A stretch of DNA of 64,000 nt from Hibiscus mutabilis. Lineage: Eukaryota > Streptophyta > Magnoliopsida > Malvales > Malvaceae. The stretch covers positions 81,893,909 through 81,957,908 of the forward strand of contig CM033714.1 in assembly GCA_019671005.1 (NCBI GenBank), given 5' to 3'. The position numbers and the translations under genes are program-made. A model generated the notes under the pieces. The model worked only from the letters and a program-made list of their open reading frames with translations, made no database searches and was not told the DNA's origin. Positions 18,562 to 29,023 of the stretch are shown here, in pieces (position 1 is the first letter of the stretch; each line of letters begins with the position of its first letter).

Positions 18562-21042
18562 TTAATCCTGTTGACTCCCAAGGATATCTATAGTCTTGGA
18601 GTTCATTGTTGATGAAACATTATCTGTTGGATTACCGCGTATCTTTTCTTTTGGATCGACTCCGAGATAATTAGTCAAAATCCTCTTCACACCGATGCCA
18701 CGGCGATGAGGCTTGCTGTTGTTGTTCTCCTTGAAAAAAGGTGTTCTTTCTCCCCTTGCAGGGCTGATCCGTGGTACCGCCGGTGAAAAGCTTGGTGTGG
18801 TGATTGCTGTTTTGTAGGGAGTGCTCGAGACGGGCACCGAATATGGGAACATAACCTTTTTGTGTGTGCTTACACTAACTGTAGTTGGATCCGATGACAA
18901 CTTTTCGGAATGCTTCATTAAGTCATCTACATAGAGCAAATCGTCTATCCGTGCCACAATGTTATATGCCAAGCTTTCCAGAACTCTTGAATAGCTTTCA
19001 AGGATGGACTTTCCAACATCCTGAAAGTTTAAAATAAGGTATAGATTGAATAACATTCAGAACCATAACAAATTAGCTTTCGGCAAAACCGGACGTTTTC
19101 GGTAAAGGGTTCGAAGTTCAAACCTTGTTGCACTGGATTTTGCTCGCATCTAATGCAGTTTGCATCAAACCCGGGAACCGTTGCTTCAAGCAAAGCAGGA
19201 GAGTTTCAGCTCTTTCAGCTAGATAGTCTCTCTTATCTCCATCAACCATCATATCTTTTACCATTTCCCATGATGATTTTGTAGTAGATCGGTTCGGATT
19301 GACTGGAGGCTTTGAATAAGACCTTCGACGCCACACATATATTGAGGATTCAACACGATTTGCAATCTCAAGAGCAACATGTTCCGATGGTAGGTCAAGG
19401 AAATCGAGCAAGCACTCCGCTGAGAATCGATTGGATGTTATATACCTGTAAATCATATCTCCTAGACAAGCTCTTCCATTCTGCAACGGAATTTTCGGAA
19501 ACTATATGTCACTTATGGCATATTTAATAACAGTTTGTAACACTTAAGACATCAGATGGGGACTTGTGGCATTGTCTATAGACCAAAATGCAGTCCACAA
19601 ATGGTTAACATAATGAGACTGCGATCGTATGTCGAGTTTTCTGACCTTTGGGAGTGTGTCTAAATACGAGTCTGGAACTTCCATTCCTGATATAGAAATG
19701 TTGTTGATTGCCATTACAGCTTTCAGTATTTGATTCGTGCACTCGCGAGTGTGATTTAATTGCTTTCTTGAATCTTCACTGAGGCTGCCAGCAGGCACAC
19801 GGGGCACTGGTAGCCACCACTTCTCATCCTGTCGTTGCAGAGTTTCCCGGAAAGAGGTGGAGCCATCGGCATCGGTGGCTATAATCCCTTGATCAACATA
19901 CCAAAACTCTGTGTTGGTGAAACTATCTAATATATCCTGCAAAACAAAAGCAAGCCTACAGCTTTAAACTCAAACTCGAACCTTAAAGCAAGCATTTTTA
20001 GTTCTTACCAGAAGCATGTTATCAAGTTTACGCAGGGCCGGGAGGTTTACAAAAATATCTGATCTAGGCCTGCAAGTCATGACCTGTGTAAAACACAAAA
20101 TAAACAGTTAAGAAGTCAGAGAAACTTCAACTCTGGTGACATATCCCGATACTAATGTCCGGATACATCAAACATAGATATCTATAACCACATATCGAAG
20201 AAAAAAAATAAAGAGTCCGAGCAATACCTCGAACTTACTTCCATCTGGAAAATTTTGCCAAGAAGGTATCAATTCAACAATGTGGTCACTAACACAAACA
20301 AGCCATTCCATCTCTCTTTTCCACATTGATTTCTTCTCCTCAGGAACTGGCTCTAATCTCCATATTTGCCCAAATACAGTAGCTACATATATAGTATTTT
20401 CCAAATTTAAACAGATGTGACCGAAACCATGTTGGCAACCGTAATCTAAATCCCAAACCTCGAAATTCATAAAATTCAGAGAGGGGAGGAGAGTAATACC
20501 ACAGAGATTGGTAATGGCATTTGAAATAGCCAAAGCTGTGCAAACCCCTTTGCCTGAACCGGACATGTCTTCACCAAGTAACAATTTTGCAAATCTCCCT
20601 TTCATCGTATCAATCTCTACTTAAATTTCCAAAGGAAAAAATAAAACCAATTAGACTGTAAAAAATTAAAACTTTGGTCTAAATTGTCAATATTGTTCGT
20701 ATTCGAATTCGAGTATCATATATAAATATGTGTTGAACACGAATATATTCGAATTTAAACTTAAAAACAACATTACTCACCATTAATCTTTGAACCAAGT
20801 TTTTGATGCTTGTCCTCTTCATCTCCATTTTCATTAGAAACATCTGCTGAGTTCTTTGACACTGAACCAGCAGCAGTGGTAATGGCTCTCCTTATAGGCC
20901 AACCCAAAAGAGAAGAAACTAACCCGGACCCGGACCCACTGGAACTGCACTCTTTTGACTCACCACAACCATTAAAGCTACTCAACTCACTTAGAGACAC
21001 TGACTCTGTACAATCATCTTTCTTCTTCATCAAAGCCTCCAT
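18562..21042 (-). CDS. RopGEF (PRONE-domain Rho-of-plants nucleotide exchange factor)
   Basis: Activates ROP GTPases by promoting GDP release, acting at the plasma membrane in polar growth and signalling, often downstream of receptor kinases. Exons on the minus strand: 21042-20781, 20616-20500, 20382-20228, 20083-20009, 19936-19646, 19480-19124 and 19020-18562; together 571 residues. The N-terminus (1-90) is Ser-rich and variable. The PRONE domain runs from about 92 to 450, with the family marks [52 protein letters not shown] and TEFWYVDQG. The C-terminal tail is Ser/Thr/Pro-rich and probably regulatory. Exon 2 has a second AG three bases upstream (start 20619), which would add one residue. 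The intron 20499-20383 is 117 bases long and has no stop in frame. The 5' end is duplicated just upstream. The paralogue number is not assignable. Confidence 0.93.
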
Positions 21043-21081
21043 ATTTGGAAATTTTGCTAACTTAAAAATCTACCCTTTTTC

Positions 21082-21088
21082 TTTATAT
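21082..21088 (-). promoter_or_regulatory. TATA-like box of the RopGEF gene
   Basis: TATAAAG on the minus strand lies about 40 bases upstream of the ATG at 21042. In the duplicated upstream copy the corresponding place reads GATAAATATG. If this box is used, the leader would be very short and the upstream ORF at 21232 would not be transcribed. Confidence 0.35.
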
Positions 21089-21112
21089 TTGAAAAAAAAT
21101 ACACAAAAAAGG

Positions 21113-21232
21113 CTAAATCTTTGAGTTACAAAGAGAAGAACTGTATTTTGACTCACTACCATTGAAGCTACTCAACTCACTTGCAGACACTGACTCAGTC
21201 CAATTAGCTTTCTTCTTCAACAAAGCCTCCAT
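21113..21232 (-). CDS. Upstream ORF: duplicated, truncated RopGEF N-terminus (39 aa)
   Basis: A tandem duplicate of the RopGEF 5' end contains its own ATG at 21232 and encodes 39 residues before a TAG. The first 27 or so resemble the real N-terminus ([20 protein letters not shown]), then the frame runs into the copied leader and stops before the true ATG at 21042. If transcribed, it would be an upstream ORF in the RopGEF mRNA. It may equally be an inert duplicate lying upstream of the start of transcription. Confidence 0.5.
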   Translation of the reverse strand: MEALLKKKANWTESVSASELSSFNGSESKYSSSLCNSKI

Positions 21233-21345
21233 ATTTGAGAATTTTGCTAGCTTAAAAAACTACTACCATATTTATCTTTGAAAACATACTCAAAAACACA
21301 AAAAATAAAGGCTAAATCTTTGAATTACAAAGAGGAGATATTTGC

Positions 21346-23080
21346 TGAGAGGGTGGGAGAGTTTTAAAATATTTGATTTTTGAACTTCCTGGAGAAGAAG
21401 AATGAGATGGGGCACGTGCTTTCCATAGGACTAAAAGCAGCTTTTCTTAGCGGTCTAGTTCATTTCACAGTCCCTGCACTCTTCACATATTTAAAATTTG
21501 ATATCTCTACTTTTATTTTCAAGAATTTAATTCAATTGATAACTCTGCCAAAGCAATTATGTTAAATCGACATTTTTAAAATTAAAAATAAAAATTGTTC
21601 GAGTAACCAGATAAGTAAATACAATGTTAAATCTAAAGTTGTAAGGTTTCCGACACTAAATCTAGAATTGTAAGATTATTGAACACTATTTAAAAAAAAA
21701 AAGAGAGAAAGTCTATATTTTTTTATTATGTACTTAAAAAGCTTTCACGCGTCTTTAAATTAGTTGTAAAATTAGTTTTCTTTTAAAAAAGGCCACACTC
21801 TAATTTTAAAAAAATATCTTTGAAAATGTCATCAATTGAACTTAAATTTTTAAATCAAAGGAATAGATGGATTAAATTTCTGAGATTAGAAGAAGGATTG
21901 AACTTAAAATATGGAAAAGTTCAGGGACTAAGAGCAGAATAAGACCTTGCAAGAAATAGGTTCAATAAAATAAGTAAAAAGTGGGTGAGTGGTGAGCTAG
22001 TTTGGAGCCGATGGATGTGTCAGCCTACGTGAACTACGCTTTCATCTCAGTCCCCACTAGGAAATTGAAAATGCATGACTACACACACGTATTAAATACG
22101 ACTACCCATGTATAGTATACTACTCCTTAAGCAATAGTATATTGACGAAGACTAGTTTAACATTACTTTTAAAAATTACGGTAGAAAAATATTTTTGAAA
22201 AATATTTTTTAAGCGTTTTTAAATTTTAAGTATGAGATTTAAATTTTTAGTATTACTGTCAAAAAGTACTTTTAAAAAGATAAATTATCATTTTAAATAT
22301 GATATTGCAAGTTATATATAATATATATATTCAAATTCTTAAATGCTATAATATATGAAATATATTAGCTTAAATTATCATAAAATATAAAAAAATATTT
22401 TTATTAATAAATACATGTTTTTCTAACAATTGTACATTTTTTATAAAAATATAATAAAATTAAAATATTTTATTTAAAAAAACTTGACATAAATAATTAT
22501 ATATAATTTTAAACTAAAAAATAATCTATTAGTTATATACTTATGTCTTCGTAAAAAATTATAAATTTTATAAATTATAAATAAATACAATAGCAAATGA
22601 AGGTTTAAAATAATAATTTGGTTCCAAAAGCACTTTTTCAACCGCAAAAGTTAGTAGCTTCTGTGTTTGGGTTGAAAAGCACTTTTCAAACGCATTTTTT
22701 CTTCAAAAGCTAGTTATTTAGCAGTGCTTCTACCTCTAAAAGTATTTTTAGCCCCAAAAGTAGGATGGGATATTAGATTCTTTAAGTAAAATTAAAGATT
22801 TGAATGAATACATCAATTATCAATGAAATAAATTAGGTTGGATGAGACATTCATATTATCCGATCTGAATTAGTCAGTCAATGTATTCTCACCAAATAAA
22901 CCAATTTATAAGTATGAACAAAAAATCTATAAGTATTAGTTAAACAAATATAAACTATTTCTTTTATAAAAAATATGAAATATTTGTCCTTCAGGTTACA
23001 ACCACATATGTGACATTATAAAATAACTATGCCACCACTTCTATTTTTTTATGAGGTGGTTACTTTCTACAAACCTTCTT
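21346..23080. other. Gene-free intergenic region upstream of RopGEF
   Basis: No coding sequence is supported. Around 22150-22760 the words CAAAAGCACTTTT and AAAAGTGCTT recur in both orientations, suggesting a decayed hAT-like element. Confidence 0.45.
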
Positions 23081-23084
23081 AAGT

Positions 23085-23680
23085 TCTTTTTCATCAATTT
23101 TTTTTCCTGACGGCGGCCTTCATGTCGCCGGCTGATTTTTAGTGTTTACACTAGTTGTAGATAAATAAGATTTTTTTCTTTCAATGAAGAATCATTTGTT
23201 TCTTTTTAGTTTCGTTTTTTTGTTTTGTTTTGTCAGAAGTCACTTTACATCGGCTTTTCTGATTATTTTTCGTTTGCTTGTACGACAGCTTGTTCATCTG
23301 TTTTTTGTAGGATTTGTTTGTCTTTGTGACAGTATTGTCTAATGTTATGACAATTTAGCATTCACATAACAAGTATTATCGAGTGTTTCAAGTCATAAGA
23401 TAATTGGCGGTATGTTATTTTCGAATTTTCTTTTGGTAGTTTGCCGATGTGTCAAGAACTTGCAACCGAAAAGAATGCTTAATACATTAAGCTTTCTGGT
23501 TAATTTTCATTTGGAAGACAAACAAATTTTTCTTAAGAAGAATTATGTTTTATTTTATCTTTCACGCTCTTTGATTCTCTAATGTTTTTATCTTCATAGA
23601 TATTAGAATGTGTTATACTTTGTAATTCTTCCTTTTGACTAATGAAATTCAGTTAAAGTTATTCGTTAAAAAAAAAAACT
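23085..23680 (+). mobile_element. Dispersed repeat, possible LINE 3' end, copy 1
   Basis: The segment shares long similar blocks with 61130-61700 in the same orientation: GTAGGATTTGTTTGT-TTTGTGACA, TTATGACAATTTAGC-TTCA-ATAACAAG, and CGATGTG-CAAGAACTTGC with GAATGCTT. Both copies end in ATTCAGT followed by an A-rich run, as in non-LTR retrotransposons. No reverse transcriptase is present in either. Confidence 0.5.
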
Positions 23681-25155
23681 ATTGTTACCCTTATTTGATA
23701 AATTAAAATATGGGAAATACTTTGATACACAACACAAGCCTTTCAATTTGTGTGTGTAGGGTGTAGAATTTAAAGGTTTATGGTTAAAAATTAGAGTTTA
23801 AGATTTAAGGTTTTAGGTTTTAGGGTGTTATGGTTTGGGACTTAGGTTTTAAATTTTATAGAAGGATTGTATAATTTTTTTACATAGCTTGTGTATCAAA
23901 ATATAACCCTTAAAATATAACTTCAACACGAGTTAGAATTGAGAAATTGAAGGAGTAATGTCTGATAGTGTTAAATTGGGTGAGATTGAGAAACTATGAC
24001 TCTGTGAGTGCTCTTTTTAAAAAATAGCAATCTATGTGAGTTGAGTGTTATCAAAATTATTATTTTTTAAATATACTTATTACATGTATTGGGCGGGCAG
24101 GTGCAAGGTTATGAATAGAAATCTTTTACCCTTTTCAGTGCTCACATTACACCAAACTTGGTATATAGCGGTATTTTTGCGGCAGTATTTTTAGTGACGC
24201 TTGAATGCCGCTAAAGACTCATATAAGTGGCGTTTTAGATGAAACGCCATAATACAATCGTACTTTGGTGTCGTTTTTATGCAAGCGACGCAATTGTTGA
24301 GTCTTTGGTGGTAATTTTAAACGCCGCAATAAGTCCACAAATATGCATACTTAGTAGCGTTTTTATGCAAATGCCACAATTGTTGAGTTTTTGGTGGCGT
24401 TTGTACTTACAAACGCCACAAAATCTCTTATTTAACCCTTTGTTTTATTTTAACCCTAATTTCTCAAATATTTCTTGATTCCTCGTGCCTCTCCTCTCAA
24501 TCTCTGCTGTTGTATCGTCGGACGTTCCCATTGGAGCAGCTTCCTCGTCGTCGGTCTGTTTTTTGCTTTATTTAAGGCACTTCTCCATGAAACGATCTAG
24601 TTTTTGATTTCTCTACAACAGAACAATGAAGTGAATGAGATTTTCAAAGATCTAGCAGTTTTGCTTTAGTTTTGTAATGGTTTGATTAATAAATCCTATG
24701 TTTATCCATTGAAGTTGCATCGAATTTTAGATTAAAGAACGATTCATTCTTTTGTTGCGGTAGGAAATAGGTTTGAGTGTGTTTTATATTGAAAAGAAGA
24801 GAAAAGAACCTGAAATGTTTGAACTCGATTATTAAAAAAAATGTATGAATCAATTGAACAAAATATTAGGAAAGATTCTTGAAACCAAACTTGAGGTGCA
24901 GTATTAAGCACAGGCTTACTACTCGGGCAAGTTTTAATTTGTGAAACCTTTCCATCTGGGACATTTTTGTTGAGATTGGGAGAAAATAAACTATTATTTT
25001 TCAGTATTATTACTTGCAAGGATGGACAATCAAGAATGTTACAAGATTCTTTCAAACTCCATGTATTTTCCCTTTTAGTATATATTGGCTGGCATGCAAT
25101 TGTGCATGTGCAATTTCCTTCTTCGATGATAAATAGTGAACTCGATGTTGAATGA

Positions 25156-25182
25156 TTATTATTATTATTATTATTATTATTA
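25156..25182 (+). repeat. (TTA)n microsatellite
   Basis: About nine ATT/TTA triplets in tandem lie inside the CACTA-like element. Confidence 0.9.
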
Positions 25183-25736
25183 TTTAGTGAAACTGGGACG
25201 TCATGATCAACTAAATTGCTTCTGGAGGTTCAGGTTGTGATCTCTATTACCAGTGAAATCCAGTTTAGTTAGTATCCTGCAAATTATGGAACCTTTCATC
25301 TGAATCTCCTCCCCCTTCTTTTTTTGGGGGTGGTGGTGGTGTTCTTTTTTCTCTAGTGATAAGCCTTAGTCTTAAAATTAATTGTTTTGTTTGAATATGG
25401 TCAAAAAATAATTTTGTTGGAACTAGTGTTCTTGAAATCCTAATTCATAAACACAGGAAGTCGTGATTGCTGCTTATGTAGTGCTTTGTGTTCTTCCCTG
25501 CCCTGCCCTGCCCTGCCCTATCCCCACCTTCTTTTCCTTTTTTTATAACCTGTAAAATTTATTTAACGATTTCTTGTATTCATTCTACTTTGTTTTCTTT
25601 AAGCAGGTGTATCTCTTTGGAGGCCAAGTCACGTCTTGGAAAAATGAACACAGGGAAGAGTTGTTTTTCCTTAGTAGTAAGGTACCTGTTTTAGAATTAT
25701 TCTTGTTAGAAACTATTTAGCATAATAATTATTCAT

Positions 25737-26840
25737 GGCAGATGACATTTGTTCAAACATCAAGAGTTCCCATTCTGCAACTGTTCAAGCTACTTCACAT
25801 CTTAAAAAAGCATCCAAGATCCAGAGAGCAAATTCATCAACAGTAAGTTTAATATATTCAAATCATTTTTCCTTGATCAAGACTTAATTATATTTCTGAC
25901 TTAAGTCATTTGATGTTATGGTTTATTGGAGTAATTCATGGGAGTTAGTTGGAAGGTAATAGCACTTAATGCTTCAGCTATATGAACCAAATAACTTCCA
26001 CAGGTGCTGGTTTTGTAAATTGCCATTAAGCTTTAAAAGTGTTGAATTGTGTGGACAACATTTTTACTGCTTGAGCAAATTTAACTGGATTTATAAAACA
26101 AAATGACAATCTTTTTTGGCTAAAGAAACCAGCTCTTTGTATCAATTTGTTAGTACTCCCTAAGATCAGTTATTTACCAAATTTTGTCATGATGCAGTTG
26201 ATCAGTGGTGTACTTCGAAACACTACAGCCATATGTAATCTGTATTACTATTTTTTATATGTTGTAGCCTGTAGGTAAGATGAATTTCCTTGACTTGTTT
26301 GCTTTTTCAACATGTGGAAGAGTTGCTTTATGGCTGCTATGGCTACACCTATGCCCTCTTGGACTCCTGTTATGTGGATCTTGAAGTTGAGTCTGGTCTC
26401 CAGGTATGAATTTCTTTTCTTTTTGCTAAAAAATCAGTGAATCCGATGAAAGCTGAAAAAACGTGGAAGTATCAGCAATGTATAGAATTTTGATGGTACA
26501 TGTAAATTTTAAAAAGGAAAGGTTTTTGGTTGATTTTTCTTCAAGTTTGCAAATGCTCTTGAACTATTTTTCTTTCTCAGAATCTCGAATCAAGACTCGG
26601 TGTCTTAATATGTTCCGAGCGCTGGTGGTAGAACATTACTGACATAGTTTGTTTTTGCTTTTGTCTTCTAGGCTTTAGTGTAGTGGCAGCTGGAGATGAG
26701 CACCTTCACCGACATACTTTAGATCCCCTACAATGGCTCTCCACCTGTTCCTCTTACAGCTTATGCTGAGGTTGTTGGTGCTGCTGAAAGCGAAAATACC
26801 ATCTGAGCTGAATTATGGACCAACTTTGGTGACACATTTA
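25737..26840 (+). pseudogene. Unidentified exon-like fragments inside the CACTA-like element
   Basis: Three patches look like pieces of a spliced gene. At 25737 an ATG opens about 36 codons (MADDICSNIKSSHSATVQAT onward) and runs into GTAAG-like sequence. At about 26320-26402 a frame reads LLYGCYGYTYALLDSCYVDL and ends at a CAGGTATG donor-like junction. At about 26730-26850 a frame reads YNGSPPVPLTAYAEVVGAAE and then WTNFGDTFSML. Stops and frame changes interrupt them. I do not recognise the family. They may derive from one captured host gene. Confidence 0.35.
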
Positions 26841-27759
26841 GTATGCTTTTCTTTTCCATATGAAAATCTTGATCTTTTTTAACACTGCAAATGTGACTAT
26901 TTTTACGTAGAGCCCTACATTTATCAAATGTGACCGTTTATTATGTGTTAGCCGTCTAAAACTGCTATTAACTTTTCATATTTAACGTTTTTGGTATAGG
27001 GATTCGGGATGGTGGTCGGTGGTAGTGGTGACCGAGAGGTAGTAAATCGGAATAGAGAGGCTTAAGAACGAAATATGTAGAGTGGATTAAATTGCGACAA
27101 AATATATTTTTTGTAATGAAATAAATATTTTGTTTAACAAATATTTTAAGTTAATTGTGACTATATTTTTGGATGAAATAAATATTTTACTTAACAAATA
27201 TTTTGTATCTGTAATTTACATTTTTTGACGAAATATAAAAATTAATTTTTATTATAATTTTATTCCCTTGTCGTTTGAAAAATAGAAGGTGACTACAAGA
27301 TAGGTTCTTGCGGCGTTTTGTAAAATAATAGGCCAAAGTCAGGCAATTGCGGCATTTGAGAAAGAAAATGCCACTAAAAGTTAGGCTTTCGCAACGTTTG
27401 AAAAATAAAACGCTACAAAAAGTCAGGTTTTCATGGCGTTTGAAAAAGAAAATGCCACTAAGAGTCAAGCTTTTATGGCGTTTGTCAATAAAAATGCCGT
27501 TAAAAATCACTAACATATAGTGTTTTACGGAAAAATCCACTAAAGACAAGTTTACCTCGGCGTTTTAAATATCAAACGTCGCTATAGATATCGATCTTTT
27601 TGCGGCATTTTTTGTTCACAAACGTCGCTAACTGTTGCGGCACTCAGTTCAACAGCACTTCTCGCGACGTTTTATCTAGCGCCGAGAGTGTTTTTAGTGG
27701 TGCTTAAAAACACCGCTATAAGGTTAAAAACGCCACTAAAAATCTGTTTTGCTATAGTG

Positions 27760-28900
27760 TCGTATTTATGCGCCACATTAAAAATTAGGTTTAGTGTCTA
27801 TGGTTAGGGTATAAGGAATTGGGGGTATAATATATTTTTTAAGGTGTAGGGCTTATGATTTTAAATTTAGAATTAAGGCTTAAAATTTAATTTTTAGTAT
27901 TTTTTTAATACCGAAGCGTATAAAAAATACCAAAAATAGGCAGAAAAAATTTATCCTAAGATTATACTCATGCGCGCCCCCACCACCTACAACTAGGCTA
28001 ATTTTTGCCCCATCTTTACCTGAATCACCTCACCGTTCGTGAAATATGTATCCATCCCGTACAATTAGATTTCGGTGAAATCCACCTCATTGATATCCCT
28101 CGTAATAATTATAATTTAATTAACTTTTGTGTAACTTTTCAAACTTATTTTCATACATGAAAATTTGTTTAAAATGATCTTTCTCTATCAAGCTAACATA
28201 TAAAAATTAGTTCTATTTAAACCGTAAATTTTAATTTTAAATCATAAATTCTATACCCGATAATATAAATTTCTAACCTCTAAACCATAAATTAAATTTA
28301 TAAACTATAAAATAATTTCACTTGTGGAATAATTTTAATCTATTATCGGTGTACAAGATAATAATCTTTAATCTTATTTTTTAAAAAATAAAATTATATA
28401 GTCACCATAAAGGTTAAAAAAGATAAACTGCTCAAATGATCACTTAACTTTTAAGATTTTATCTATTTTGTCACTCAAAAAATCTTACAATTAAGTCACT
28501 CAACCTTTAACAAAAGTTCTCAATTTTAATCACTCATGTTAAATCTCATAACAACACCTTCTCTTCAAATATATAATAACACGTATCACCATCTAATTAG
28601 TCGCAAAACAACATAACCTAAAAAACCAACAGCACAACATCATTAATAAGACAGTAAAACATGTCATCTTGGGAGCTTTTGAACTTGTACAAGTTTAAGA
28701 AAAGGTGACATGTTTTAAATTAGATGTGGAAAAACATGTCACTTTTTCTCTTGAAGATGGGTGTTTAAGAGCATCGTTTGATTATTTGGATTACAAACTT
28801 TAAAAAAGAAAAGTTCAGAGCTTCCATAAATAGAAAGCAAAGTTCTTTCCTTTGGCTGTGATAAATTCTCGCATTGAATTCCAACCATGGGAAATTGAAA
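27760..28900. other. Gene-free intergenic region before the proline transporter
   Basis: AT-rich sequence with weak inverted-repeat remnants (about 28420-28560, GTCACTCAA words). No protein-like frame is present apart from the start of the transporter leader. Confidence 0.45.
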
Positions 28901-28937
28901 ATGGAAAGAAGAGGAAGAAACCAATTTCCCAGATTTC

Positions 28938-28953
28938 ATATATAAATATATAC
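28938..28953 (+). promoter_or_regulatory. Probable TATA region of the proline transporter gene
   Basis: CATATATAAATATATA lies about 75 bases before the ATG at 29024, followed by a purine-rich leader. Placement is by position only. Confidence 0.35.
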
Positions 28954-29023
28954 ATTTACAGATTGGAGAAGAAAGATAAGAAGAGAAAAGGGAAGAAAAA
29001 AAAGATCAGAACACAGGTCAAAC

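Larger units (their letters stand above)
20949..21345 (-). repeat. Tandem duplication of RopGEF exon 1 start plus leader
   Basis: The segment at about 20949-21140 (end of exon 1 coding, ATG, leader) is repeated at about 21150-21345. Shared blocks include AAGCTACTCAACTCACTT, CTTTCTTCTTCA-CAAAGCCTCCATATTTG, AATTTTGCTA and AAGGCTAAATCTTTGA-TTACAAAGAG. Confidence 0.85.
24143..27759. mobile_element. CACTA-like (En/Spm) element with captured exon-like sequence
   Basis: The right end reads, inverted, CACTATAGCAAAACAGATTT, and the left end begins CACATTACACCAAAC; both carry the CAC start typical of CACTA elements, the left one imperfectly. The outer 300-450 bases at each end are dense in words of the type GGCGTTTTT, AACGCCAC and GCCGCTAAA in both orientations, like the subterminal repeats bound by CACTA transposase. 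I could not find a matching 3-bp target duplication (GCT against TCG). No transposase is seen. The centre looks like ordinary spliced plant DNA; see 25740-26840. Confidence 0.6.

Noticed and set aside
27187..27549. 120-residue minus-strand frame with repeated FFKR-like blocks
   Set aside because: The repeats come from the CACTA subterminal words; there is no start context or family.
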